From Henricia sp. BOLD:AAB3569 (Eukaryota; Echinodermata; Asteroidea; Spinulosida; Echinasteridae), in contig JBBELK010001449.1 of the NCBI GenBank assembly GCA_037783545.1, positions 1 to 64,000 on the forward strand: a stretch of 64,000 bases of DNA. The letters are read 5' to 3'. The stretch's first letter is position 1. Each line of letters opens with the position of its first letter. Under the pieces are notes generated by a model. The model saw nothing but the letters and a program-made list of their open reading frames with translations, was not told the origin of the DNA and did no database searches. The position numbers and the translations under genes are program-made. Shown one piece after another: positions 20,701 to 34,300 of the stretch.

Positions 20701-23700
20701 CGACGAACTTCAAATTTGCATGCTCCAAAGACTCTATATTGCGCACTTGTCCTAAAAAATTGACAGACTTTCGCCGGGAAATGGCAGAGAAATTTTAGAG
20801 TTTAGAAAAAAAAGGGTTGGCGCTTCCTGGATGCTCCCGCAACCTGTGGCTGTCTGTACACACCTCTTTGGTGTACTCCTGACTCGTGCGCATGCTCAGT
20901 CCTTCGGACTGTCGTTGACACGGCCCAGTTTGGGACGGGATTTTGGTCAAAGTGTGGTCAAACGTCGGCAAATTTGGAGGTCGAAAAATGTTCCGACGAA
21001 CTTCAAATTTTGCATGCTCCAAAGACTCTATATTGCGCACTTGTCCTAAAAAATTGACAGACTTTCGCCGGGAAATGGCAGAGAAATTTCAGAGTTTAGA
21101 AAAAAAAGGGGTTGGCGCTTCCTGGTTGCTCCCGCAAACCTGTGGCTGTCTGTACACACCTCTTTGGTGTACTCCTGACTCGTGCGCATGCTCAGTCCTT
21201 CGGACTGTCGTTGACACGGCCCAGTTTGGGACAGGATTTTGGTCAAAGTGTGGTCCAAACGTCGGCAATTTGGAGGTTGAAAAATGTTCCGACGAACTTC
21301 AAATTTTGCATGCTCCAAAGACTCTATATTGCGCACTTGTCCTAAAAAAATTACAGACTTTCGCCGGGAAATGGCAGAGAAATTTCAGAGTTTAGAAAAA
21401 AAGGGGTTGGCGCTTCCTGGATGCTCCCGCAACCTGTGGCTGTCTGTACACACCTCTTTGGTGTACTCCTGACTCGTGCGCATGCTCAGTTTTTCGGACT
21501 GTCGTTGACACGGCCCAGTTTGGGACGGGATTTTGGTCAAAGTGTGGTCCAAACGTCGGCAAATTTGGAGGTCGAAAAATGTTCCGACGAACTTCAAATT
21601 GTGCATGCTCCAAAGACTCTATATTGCGCACTTGTCCTAAAAAAATGACAGACTTTCGCCGGGAAATGGCAGAGAAATTTCAGAGTTTAGAAAAAAAAGG
21701 GGTTGGCGCTTCCTGGTTGCTCCCGCAACCTGTGGCTGTCTGTACACACCTCTTTGGTGTACTCCTGACTCGTGCGCATGCTCAGTCCTTCGGACTGTCG
21801 TTGACACGGCCCAGTTTGGGACGGGATTTTGGTCAAAGTGTGGTCCAAACGTCGGCAAATTTGGAGGTCGAAAAATGTTCCGACGAACTTCAAATTTTGC
21901 ATGCTCCAAAGACTCTATATTGCGCACTTGTCCTAAAAAATTGACAGACTTTCGCCGGGAAATGGCAGAGAAATTTCAGAGTTTAGAAAAAAAAGGGGTT
22001 GGCGCTTCCTGGATGCTCCCGCAACCTGTGGCTGTCTGTACACACCTCTTTGGTGTACTCCTGACTCGTGCGCATGCTCAGTCCTTCGGACTGTCGTTGA
22101 CACGGCCCAGTTTGGGACGGGATTTTGGTAAAAGTGTGGTCCAAACGTCGGCAAATTTGGAGGTCGAAAAATGTTCCGACGAACTTCAAATTTTGCATGC
22201 TCCAAAGACTCTATATTGCGCACTTGTCCTAAAAAATTGACAGACTTTCGCCGGGAAATGGCAGAGAAATTTCAGAGTTTAGAAAAAAAAGGTGTTGGCG
22301 CTTCCTGGATGCTCCGCAACCTGTGGCTGTCTGTACACACCTCTTTGGTGTACTCCTGACTCGTGCGCATGCTCAGTCCTTCGACTGTCGTTGACACGGC
22401 CCAGTTTGGGACGGGATTTTGGTCAAAGTGTGGTCCAAACGTCGGCAAATTTGGAGGTCGAACAAATTTCCGACGAACTTCAAATTTTGCATGCTCCAAA
22501 GACTCTATATTGCGCACTTGTCCTAAAAAATTGACAGACTTTCGCCGGGAAATGGCAGAGAAATTTTCAGAGTTTAGAAAAAAAAGGGGTTGGCGCTTCT
22601 GGTTGCTCCCGCAACCTGTGGCTGTCTGTACACACCTCTTTGGTGTACTCCTGACTCGTGCGCATGCTCAGTTTTTCGGACTGTCGTTGACACGGCCCAG
22701 TTTGGGACGGGATTTGGTCAAAGTGTGGTCCAAACGTCGGCAAATTTGGAGGTTGAAAATGTTCCGACGAACTTCAAATTTTGCATGCTCCAAAGACTCT
22801 ATATTGCGCACTTGTCCTAAAAAAATGACAGACTTTCGCGGGAAATGGCAGAGAAATTTCAGAGTTTAGAAAAAAAGGGGTTGGCGCTTCCTGGATGCTC
22901 CCGCAACCTGTGGCTGTCTGTACACACCTCTTTGGTGTACTCCTGACTCGTGCGCATGCTCAGTTTTTCGGACTGTCGTTGACACGGCCCAGTTTGGGAC
23001 GGGATTTTGGTCAAAGTGTGGTCCAAACGTCGGCAAATTTGGAGGTCCAAAAATGTTCCGACGAACTTCAAATTTTGCATGCTCCAAAGACTCTATATTG
23101 CGCACTTGTCCTAAAAAATTGACAGACTTTCGCCGGGAAATGGCAGAGAAATTTCAGAGTTTAGAAGAAAAAGGGGTTGGCGCTTCCTGGATGCTCTTGC
23201 AACCTGTGGCTGTCTGTACACACCTCTTTGGTGTACTCCTGACTCGTGCGCATGCTCAGTCCTTCGGACTGTCGTTGACACGGCCCAGTTTGGGACGGGA
23301 TTTTGGTAAAAGTGTGGTCCAAACGTCGGCAAATTTGGAGGTCGAAAAATGTTCCGACGAACTTCAAATTTTGCATGCTCCAAAGACTCTATATTGCGCA
23401 CTTGTCCTAACAAATTGACAGACTTTCGCCGGGAAATGGCAGAGAAATTTCAGAGTTTAGAAAAAAAAGGGGTTGGCGCTTCCTGGATGCTCCCGCAACC
23501 TGTGGCTGTCTGTACACACCTCTTTGGTGTACTCCTGACTCGTGCGCATGCTCAGTCCTTCGGACTGTCGTTGACACGGCCCAGTTTGGGACGGGATTTT
23601 GGTAAAAGTGTGGTCCAAACGTCGGCAAATTTGGAGGTCGAAAAATGTTCCGACGAACTTCAAATTTTGCATGCTCCAAAGACTCTATATTGCGCACTTG

Positions 23701-26090
23701 TCCTAAAAAATTGACAGACTTTCGCCGGGAAATGGCAGAGAAATTTTAGAGTTTAGAAAAAAAAGGGGTTGGCGCTTCCTGGATGCTCCCGCAACCTGTG
23801 GCTGTCTGTACACACCTCTTTGGTGTACTCCTGACTCGTGCGCATGCTCAGTCCTTCGGACTGTCGTTGACACGGCCAGTTTGGGACGGATTTTGGTCAA
23901 AGTGTGGTCCAAACGTCGGCAAATTTGGAGGTCGAACAAATTTCCGACGAACTTCAAATTTTGCATGCTCCAAAGACTCTATATTGCGCACTTGTCCTAA
24001 AAAATTGACAGACTTTCGCCGGGAAATGGCAGAGAAATTTCAGAGTTTAGAAAAAAAAGGGGTTGGCGCTTCCTGGTTGCTCCCGCAACCTGTGGCTGTC
24101 TGTACACACCTCTTTGGTGTACTCCTGACTCGTGCGCATGCTCAGTTTTTCGGACTGTCGTTGACACGGCCCAGTTTGGGACGGGATTTTGGTCAAAGTG
24201 TGGTCCAAACGTCGGCAAATTTGGAGGTTGAAAAATGTTCCGACGAACTTCAAATTTTGCATGCTCCAAAGACTCTATATTGCGCACTTGTCCTAAAAAA
24301 TGACAGACTTTCGCCGGGAAATGGCAGAGAAATTTCAGAGTTTAGAAAAAAAGGGGTTGGCGCTTCCTGGATGCTCCCGCAACCTGTGGCTGTCTGTACA
24401 CACCTCTTTGGTGTACTCCTGACTCGTGCGCATGCTCAGTTTTTCGGACTGTCGTTGACACGGCCCAGTTTGGGACGGGATTTTGGTCAAAGTGTGGTCC
24501 AAACGTCGGCAAATTTGGAGGTCCAAAAATGTTCCGACGAACTTCAAATTTTGCATGCTCCAAAGACTCTATATTGCGCACTTGTCCTAAAAAATTGACA
24601 GACTTTCGCCGGGAAATGGCAGAGAAATTTCAGAGTTTAGAAAAAAAAGGGGTTGGCGCTTCCTGGATGCTCTTGCAACCTGTGGCTGTCTGTACACACC
24701 TCTTTGGTGTACTCCTGACTCGTGCGCATGCTCAGTCCTTCGGACTGTCGTTGACACGGCCCAGTTTGGGACGGGATTTTGGTAAAAGTGTGGTCCAAAC
24801 GTCGGCAAATTGGAGGTCGAAAAATGTTCCGACGAACTTCAAATTTTGCATGCTCCAAAGACTCTATATTGCGCACTTGTCCTAAAAAATTGACAGACTT
24901 TCGCCGGGAAATGGCAGAGAAATTTCAGAGTTTAGAAAAAAAAGGGGTTGGCGCTTCCTGGATGCTCCCGCAACCTGTGGCTGTCTGTACACACCTCTTT
25001 GGTGTACTCCTGACTCGTGCGCATGCTCAGTCCTTCGGACTGTCGTTGACACGGCCCAGTTTGGGACGGGATTTTGGTCAAAGTGTGGTCCAAACGTCGG
25101 CAAATTTGGAGGTCGAACAAATTTCCGACGAACTTCAAATTTTGCATGCTCCAAAGACTCTATATTGCGCACTTGTCCTAAAAAATTGACAGACTTTCGC
25201 CGGGAAATGGCAGAGAAATTTCAGAGTTTAGAAAAAAAAGGGGTTGGCGCTTCCTGGTTGCTCCCGCAACCTGTGGCTGTCTGTACACACCTCTTTGGTG
25301 TACTCCTGACTCGTGCGCATGCTCAGTTTTTCGGACTGTCGTTGACACGGCCCAGTTTGGGACGGGATTTTGGTCAAAGTGTGGTCCAAACGTCGGCAAA
25401 TTTGGAGGTCGAAAAATGTTCCGACGAACTTCAAATTTTGCATGCTCCAAAGACTCTATATTGCGCACTTGTCCTAAAAAATTGACAGACTTTCGCCGGG
25501 AAATGGCAGAGAAATTTCAGAGTTTAGAAAAAAAAGGGGTTGGCGCTTCCTGGATGCTCTTGCAACCTGTGGCTGTCTGTACACACCTCTTTGGTGTACT
25601 CCTGACTCGTGCGCATGCTCAGTCCTTCGGACTGTCGTTGACACGGCCCAGTTTGGACGGGATTTTGGTAAAAGTGTGGTCCAAACGTCGGCAAATTTGG
25701 AGGTCGAAAAATGTTCCGACGAACTTCAAATTTTGCATGCTCCAAAGACTCTATATTGCGCACTTGTCCTAACAAATTGACAGACTTTCGCCGGGAAATG
25801 GCAGAGAAATTTCAGAGTTTAGAAAAAAAAGGGGTTGGCGCTTCCTGGATGCTCCCGCAACCTGTGGCTGTCTGTACACACCTCTTTGGTGTACTCCTGA
25901 CTCGTGCGCATGCTCAGTCCTTCGGACTGTCGTTGACACGGCCCAGTTTGGGACGGGATTTTGGTCAAAGTGTGGTCCAAACGTCGGCAAATTTTGAGGT
26001 CGAAAAAATTTCCGACGAACTTCAAATTTTGCATGCTCCAAAGACTCTATATTGCGCACTTGTCCTAAAAAATTGACAGACTTTCGCCGG
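17782..26090 (+). repeat. Satellite array, block B1: monomers with scattered 1-bp indels
   Basis: The array resumes at TATATTGCGC in exact phase with 13409. Monomers are still about 296 bp, but single-base gains and losses are scattered through the block, for example GTTCCGGGGACG near 18040, GGGATTTGGTC near 18583, CGAAAATGTT near 19215, GGTCCAACG near 19485, GCTCCGCAAC near 22313 and GGCCAGTTTGGGACGGATT near 23875. Diagnostic variants are CAGTTTTTCGG, CTCTTGCAACC, GGTAAAAGTG and GAACAAATTTCC. They occur in mixed order. Confidence 0.95.
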
Positions 26091-28371
26091 AAATGGCAGA
26101 GAAATTTCAGAGTTTAGAAAAAAAAGGGGTTGGCGCTTCCTGGTTGCTCCCGCAACCTGTGGCTGTCTGTACACACCTCTTTGGTGTACTCCTGACTCGT
26201 GCGCATGCTCAGTTTTTCGGACTGTCGTTGACACGGCCCAGTTTGGGACAGGATTTTGGTCAAAGTGTGGTCCAAACGTCGGCAAATTTGGAGGTAGAAA
26301 AATGTTCCGACGAACTTCAAATTTTGCATGCTCCAAAGACTCTATATTGCGCACTTGTCCTAAAAAATTGACAGACTTTCGCCGGGAAATGGCAGAGAAA
26401 TTTCAGAGTTTAGAAAAAAAAGGGGTTGGCGCTTCCTGGATGCTCCCGCAACCTGTGGCTGTCTGTACACACCTCTTTGGTGTACTCCTGACTCGTGCGC
26501 ATGCTCAGTCCTTCGGACTGTCGTTGACACGGCCCAGTTTGGGACGGGATTTTGGTCAAAGTGTGGTCCAAACGTCGGCAAATTTGGAGGTTGAAAAATG
26601 TTCCGACGAACTTCAAATTTTGCATGCTCCAAAGACTCTATATTGCGCACTTGTCCTAAAAAATTGACAGACTTTCGCCGGGAAATGGCAGAGAAATTTC
26701 AGAGTTTAGAAAAAAAGGGGTTGGCGCTTCCTGGATGCTCCCGCAACCTGTGGCTGTCTGTACACACCTCTTTGGTGTACTCCTGACTCGTGCGCATGCT
26801 CAGTTTTTCGGACTGTCGTTGACACGGCCCAGTTTGGGACGGGATTTTGGTCAAAGTGTGGTCCAAACGTCGGCAAATTTGGAGGTCCAAAAATGTTCCG
26901 ACGAACTTCAAATTTTGCATGCTCCAAAGACTCTATATTGCGCACTTGTCCTAAAAAATTGACAGACTTTCGCCGGGAAATGGCAGAGAAATTTCAGAGT
27001 TTAGAAAAAAAAGGGGTTGGCGCTTCCTGGATGCTCTTGCAACCTGTGGCTGTCTGTACACACCTCTTTGGTGTACTCCTGACTCGTGCGCATGCTCAGT
27101 CCTTCGGACTGTCGTTGACACGGTCCAGTTTGGGACGGGATTTTGGTAAAAGTGTGGTCCAAACGTCGGCAAATTTGGAGGTCGAAAAATGTTCCGACGA
27201 ACTTCAAATTTTGCATGCTCCAAAGACTCTATATTGCGCACTTGTCCTAAAAAATTGACAGACTTTCGCCGGGAAATGGCAGAGAAATTTCAGAGTTTTG
27301 AAAAAAAAGGGGTTGGCGCTTCCTGGATGCTCCCGCAACCTGTGGCTGTCTGTACACACCTCTTTGGTGTACTCCTGACTCGTGCGCATGCTCAGTCCTT
27401 CGGACTGTCGTTGACACGGCCCAGTTTGGGACGGGATTTTGGTCAAAGTGTGGTCCAAACGTCGGCAAATTTGGAGGTCGAACAAATTTCCGACGAACTT
27501 CAAATTTTGCATGCTCCAAAGACTCTATATTGCGCACTTGTCCTAAAAATTGACAGACTTTCGCCGGGAAATGGCAGAGAAATTTCAGAGTTTAGAAAAA
27601 AAAGGGGTTGGCGCTTCCTGGTTGCTCCCGCAACCTGTGGCTGTCTGTACACACCTCTTTGGTGTACTCCTGACTCGTGCGCATGCTCAGTTTTTCGGAC
27701 TGTCGTTGACACGGCCCAGTTTGGGACGGGATTTTGGTCAAAGTGTGGTCCAAACGTCGGCAAATTTGGAGGTTGAAAAATGTTCCGACGAACTTCAAAT
27801 TTTGCATGCTCCAAAGACTCTATATTGCGCACTTGTCCTAAAAAAATGACAGACTTTCGCCGGGAAATGGCAGAGAAATTTCAGAGTTTAGAAAAAAAGG
27901 GGTTGGCGCTTCCTGGATGCTCCCGCAACCTGTGGCTGTCTGTACACACCTCTTTGGTGTACTCCTGACTCGTGCGCATGCTCAGTTTTTCGGACTGTCG
28001 TTGACACGGCCCAGTTTGGGACGGGATTTTGGTCAAAGTGTGGTCCAAACGTCGGCAAATTTGGAGGTCGAAAAATGTTCCGACGAACTTCAAATTTTGC
28101 ATGCTCCAAAGACTCTATATTGCGCACTTGTCCTAAAAAATTGACAGACTTTCGCCGGGAAATGGCAGAGAAATTTCAGAGTTTAGAAAAAAAAGGGGGT
28201 TGGCGCTTCCTGGATGCTCTTGCAACCTGTGGCTGTCTGTACACACCTCTTTGGTGTACTCCTGACTCGTGCGCATGCTCAGTCCTTCGGACTGTCGTTG
28301 ACACGGCCCAGTTTGGGACGGGATTTTGGTAAAAGTGTGGTCCAAACGTCGGCAAATTTGGAGGTCGAAAA

Positions 28372-31300
28372 ATGTTCCGACGAACTTCAAATTTTGCATG
28401 CTCCAAAGACTCTATATTGCGCACTTGTCCTAACAAATTGACAGACTTTCGCCGGGAAATGGCAGAGAAATTTCAGAGTTTAGAAAAAAAAGGGGTTGGC
28501 GCTTCCTGGATGCTCCCGCAACCTGTGGCTGTCTGTACACACCTCTTTGGTGTACTCCTGACTCGTGCGCATGCTCAGTCCTTCGGACTGTCGTTGACAC
28601 GGCCCAGTTTGGGACGGGATTTTGGTCAAAGTGTGGTCCAAACGTCGGCAAATTTGGAGGTTGAAAAATGTTCCGACGAACTTCAAATTTTGCATGCTCC
28701 AAAGACTCTATATTGCGCACTTGTCCTAAAAAATTGACAGACTTTCGCCGGGAAATGGCAGAGAAATTTCAGAGTTTAGAAAAAAAAGGGGTTGGCGCTT
28801 CCTGGTTGCTCCCGCAACCTGTGGTTGTCTGTACACACCTCTTTGGTGTACTCCTGACTCGTGCGCATGCTCAGTCCTTCGGACTGTCGTTGACACGGCC
28901 CAGTTTGGGACGGGATTTTGGTCAAAGTGTGGTCCAAACGTCGGCAAATTTGGAGGTTGAAAAATGTTCCGACGAACTTCAAATTTTGCATGCTCCAAAG
29001 ACTCTATATTGCGCACTTGTCCTAAAAAATGACAGACTTTCGCCGGGAAATGGCAGAGAAATTTCAGAGTTTAGAAAAAAAGGGGTTGGCGCTTCCTGGA
29101 TGCTCCCGCAACCTGTGGCTGTCTGTACACACCTCTTTGGTGTACTCCTGACTCGTGCGCATGCTCAGTTTTTCGGACTGTCGTTGACACGGCCCAGTTT
29201 GGGACGGGATTTTGGTCAAAGTGTGGTCCAAACGTCGGCAAATTTGGAGGTCGAAAAATGTTCCGACGAACTTCAAATTTTGCATGCTCCAAAGACTCTA
29301 TATTGCGCACTTGTCCTAAAAAAATGACAGACTTTCGCCGGGAAATGGCAGAGAAATTTCAGAGTTTAGAAAAAAAAGGGGTTGGCGCTTCCTGGTTGCT
29401 CCCGCAACCTGTGGCTGTCTGTACACACCTATTTGGTGTACTCCTGACTCGTGCGCATGCTCAGTCCTTCGGACTGTCGTTGACACGGCCCAGTTTGGGA
29501 CGGGATTTTGGTCAAAGTGTGGTCCAAACGTCGGCAAATTTGGAGGTCGAAAAATGTTCCGACGAACTTCAAATTTTGCATGCTCCAAAGACTCTATATT
29601 GCGCACTTGTCCTAAAAAATGGACAGACTTTCGCCGGGAAATGGCAGAGAAATTTCAGAGTTTAGAAAAAAAAGGGGTTGGCGCTTCCTGGATGCTCCCG
29701 CAACCTGTGGCTGTCTGTACACACCTCTTTGGTGTACTCCTGACTCGTGCGCATGCTCAGTCCTTCGGACTGTCGTTGACACGGCCCAGTTTGGGACGGG
29801 ATTTTGGTAAAAGTGTGGTCCAAACGTCGGCAAATTTGGAGGTCGAAAAATGTTCTGACGAACTTCAAATTTTGCATGCTCCAAAGACTCTATATTGCGC
29901 ACTTGTCCTAAAAAATTGACAGACTTTCGCCGGGAAATGGCAGAGAAATTTCAGAGTTTAGAAAAAAAAGGGGTTGGCGCTTCCTGGATGCTCCCGCAAC
30001 CTGTGGCTGTCTGTACACACCTCTTTGGTGTACTCCTGACTCGTGCGCATGCTCAGTCCTTCGGACTGTCGTTGACACGGCCCAGTTTGGGACGGGATTT
30101 TGGTCAAAGTGTGGTCCAAACGTCGGCAAATTTGGAGGTCGAAAAAATTTCCGACGAACTTCAAATTTTGCATGCTCCAAAGACTCTATATTGCGCACTT
30201 GTCCTAAAAAATTGACAGACTTTCGCCGGGAAATGGCAGAGAAATTTCAGAGTTTAGAAAAAAAGGGGTTGGCGCTTCCTGGTTGCTCCCGCAACCTGTG
30301 GCTGTCTGTACACACCTCTTTGGTGTACTCCTGACTCGTGCGCATGCTCAGTTTTTCGGACTGTCGTTGACACGGCCCAGTTTGGGACGGGATTTTGGTC
30401 AAAGTGTGGTCCAAACGTCGGCAAATTTGGAGGTTGAAAAATGTTCCGACGAACTTCAAATTTTGCATGCTCCAAAGACTCTATATTGCGCACTTGTCCT
30501 AAAAAAATGACAGACTTTCGCCGGGAAATGGCAGAGAAATTTCAGAGTTTAGAAAAAAAGGGGTTGGCGCTTCCTGGATGCTCCCGCAACCTGTGGCTGT
30601 CTGTACACACCTCTTTGGTGTACTCCTGACTCGTGCGCATGCTCAGTTTTTCGGACTGTCGTTGACACGGCCCAGTTTGGGACGGGATTTTGGTCAAAGT
30701 GTGGTCCAAACGTCGGCAAATTTGGAGGTCGAAAAATGTTCCGACGAACTTCAAATTTTGCATGCTCCAAAGACTCTATATTGCGCACTTGTCCTAAAAA
30801 ATTGACAGACTTTCGCCGGGAAATGGCAGAGAAATTTCAGAGTTTAGAAAAAAAAGGGGTTGGCGCTTCCTGGATGCTCCCGCAACCTGTGGCTGTCTGT
30901 ACACACCTCTTTGGTGTACTCCTGACTCGTGCGCATGCTCAGTCCTTTGGACTGTCGTTGACACGGCCCAGTTTGGGACGGGATTTTGGTAAAAGTGTGG
31001 TCCAAACGTCGGCAAATTTGGAGGTCGAAAAATGTTCCGACGAACTTCAAATTTTGCATGCTCCAAAGACTCTATATTGCGCACTTGTCCTAAAAAATTG
31101 ACAGACTTTCGCCGGGAAATGGCAGAGAAATGTCAGAGTTTAGAAAAAAAAGGGGTTGGCGCTTCCTGGATGCTCCCGCAACCTGTGGCTGTCTGTACAC
31201 ATCTCTTTGGTGTACTCCTGACTCGTGCGCATGCTCAGTCCTTCGGACTGTCGTTGACACGGCCCAGTTTGGGACGGGATTTTGGTCAAAGTGTGGTCCA

Positions 31301-34300
31301 AACGTCGGCAAATTTTGAGGTCGAAAAAATTTCCGACGAACTTCAAATTTTGCATGCTCCAAAGACTCTATATTGCGCACTTGTCCTAAAAAATTGACAG
31401 ACTTTCGCCGGGAAATGGCAGAGAAATTTCAGAGTTTAGAAAAAAAAGGGGTTGGCGCTTCCTGGTTGCTCCCGCAACCTGTGGCTGTCTGTACACACCT
31501 CTTTGGTGTACTCCTGACTCGTGCGCATGCTCAGTCCTTCGGACTGTCGTTGACACGGCCCAGTTTGGGACGGGATTTTGGTCAAAGTGTGGTCCAAACG
31601 TCGGCAAATTTGGAGGTCGAAAAATGTTCCGACGAACTTCAAATTTTGCATGCTCCAAAGACTCTATATTGCGCACTTGTCCTAAAAAATTGACAGACTT
31701 TCGCCGGGAAATGGCAGAGAAATTTCAGAGTTTAGAAAAAAAAGGGGTTGGCGCTTCCTGGATGCTCTTGCAACCTGTGGCTGTCTGTACACACCTCTTT
31801 GGTGTACTCCTGACTCGTGCGCATGCTCAGTCCTTCGGACTGTCGTTGACACGGCCCAGTTTGGGACGGGATTTTGGTAAAAGTGTGGTCCAAACGTCGG
31901 CAAATTTGGAGGTCGAAAAATGTTCCGACGAACTTCAAATTTTGCATGCTCCAAAGACTCTATATTGCGCACTTGTCCTAACAAATTGACAGACTTTCGC
32001 CGGGAAATGGCAGAGAAATTTCAGAGTTTAGAAAAAAAAGGGGTTGGCGCTTCCTGGATGCTCCCGCAACCTGTGGCTGTCTGTACACACCTCTTTGGTG
32101 TACTCCTGACTCGTGCGCATGCTCAGTCCTTCGGACTGTCGTTGACACGGCCCAGTTTGGGACGGGATTTTGGTCAAAGTGTGGTCCAAACGTCGGCAAA
32201 TTTTGAGGTCGAAAAAATTTCCGACGAACTTCAAATTTTGCATGCTCCAAAGACTCTATATTGCGCACTTGTCCTAAAAAATTGACAGACTTTCGCCGGG
32301 AAATGGCAGAGAAATTTCAGAGTTTAGAAAAAAAAGGGGTTGGCGCTTCCTGGTTGCTCCCGCAACCTGTGGCTGTCTGTACACACCTCTTTGGTGTACT
32401 CCTGACTCGTGCGCATGCTCAGTTTTTCGGACTGTCGTTGACACGGCCCAGTTTGGGACAGGATTTTGGTCAAAGTGTGGTCCAAACGTCGGCAAATTTG
32501 GAGGTAGAAAAATGTTCCGACGAACTTCAAATTTTGCATGCTCCAAAGACTCTATATTGCGCACTTGTCCTAAAAAATTGACAGACTTTCGCCGGGAAAT
32601 GGCAGAGAAATTTCAGAGTTTAGAAAAAAAAGGGGTTGGCGCTTCCTGGATGCTCCCGCAACCTGTGGCTGTCTGTACACACCTCTTTGGTGTACTCCTG
32701 ACTCGTGCGCATGCTCAGTCCTTCGGACTGTCGTTGACACGGCCCAGTTTGGGACGGGATTTTGGTCAAAGTGTGGTCCAAACGTCGGCAAATTTGGAGG
32801 TTGAAAAATGTTCCGACGAACTTCAAATTTTGCATGCTCCAAAGACTCTATATTGCGCACTTGTCCTAAAAAATTGACAGACTTTCGCCGGGAAATGGCA
32901 GAGAAATTTCAGAGTTTAGAAAAAAAAGGGGTTGGCGCTTCCTGGTTGCTCCCGCAACCTGTGGCTGTCTGTACACACCTCTTTGGTGTACTCCTGACTC
33001 GTGCGCATGCTCAGTCCTTCGGACTGTCGTTGACACGGCCCAGTTTGGGACGGGATTTTGGTCAAAGTGTGGTCCAAACGTCGGCAAATTTGGAGGTTGA
33101 AAAATGTTCCGACGAACTTCAAATTTTGCATGCTCCAAAGACTCTATATTGCGCACTTGTCCTAAAAAAATGACAGACTTTCGCCGGGAAATGGCAGAGA
33201 AATTTCAGAGTTTAGAAAAAAAGGGGTTGGCGCTTCCTGGATGCTCCCGCAACCTGTGGCTGTCTGTACACACCTCTTTGGTGTACTCCTGACTCGTGCG
33301 CATGCTCAGTTTTTCGGACTGTCGTTGACACGGCCCAGTTTGGGACGGGATTTTGGTCAAAGTGTGGTCCAAACGTCGGCAAATTTGGAGGTCGAAAAAT
33401 GTTCCGACGAACTTCAAATTTTGCATGCTCCAAAGACTCTATATTGCGCACTTGTCCTAAAAAAATGACAGACTTTCGCCGGGAAATGGCAGAGAAATTT
33501 CAGAGTTTAGAAAAAAAAGGGGTTGGCGCTTCCTGGTTGCTCCCGCAACCTGTGGCTGTCTGTACACACCTATTTGGTGTACTCCTGACTCGTGCGCATG
33601 CTCAGTCCTTCGGACTGTCGTTGACACGGCCCAGTTTGGGACGGGATTTTGGTCAAAGTGTGGTCCAAACGTCGGCAAATTTGGAGGTCGAAAAATGTTC
33701 CGACGAACTTCAAATTTTGCATGCTCCAAAGACTCTATATTGCGCACTTGTCCTAAAAAATGGACAGACTTTCGCCGGGAAATGGCAGAGAAATTTCAGA
33801 GTTTAGAAAAAAAAGGGGTTGGCGCTTCCTGGATGCTCCCGCAACCTGTGGCTGTCTGTACACACCTCTTTGGTGTACTCCTGACTCGTGCGCATGCTCA
33901 GTCCTTCGGACTGTCGTTGACACGGCCCAGTTTGGGACGGGATTTTGGTAAAAGTGTGGTCCAAACGTCGGCAAATTTGGAGGTCGAAAAATGTTCCGAC
34001 GAACTTCAAATTTTGCATGCTCCAAAGACTCTATATTGCGCACTTGTCCTAAAAAATTGACAGACTTTCGCCGGGAAATGGCAGAGAAATTTCAGAGTTT
34101 AGAAAAAAAAGGGGTTGGCGCTTCCTGGATGCTCCCGCAACCTGTGGCTGTCTGTACACACCTCTTTGGTGTACTCCTGACTCGTGCGCATGCTCAGTCC
34201 TTCGGACTGTCGTTGACACGGCCCAGTTTGGGACGGGATTTTGGTCAAAGTGTGGTCCAAACGTCGGCAAATTTGGAGGTCGAAAAAATTTCCGACGAAC

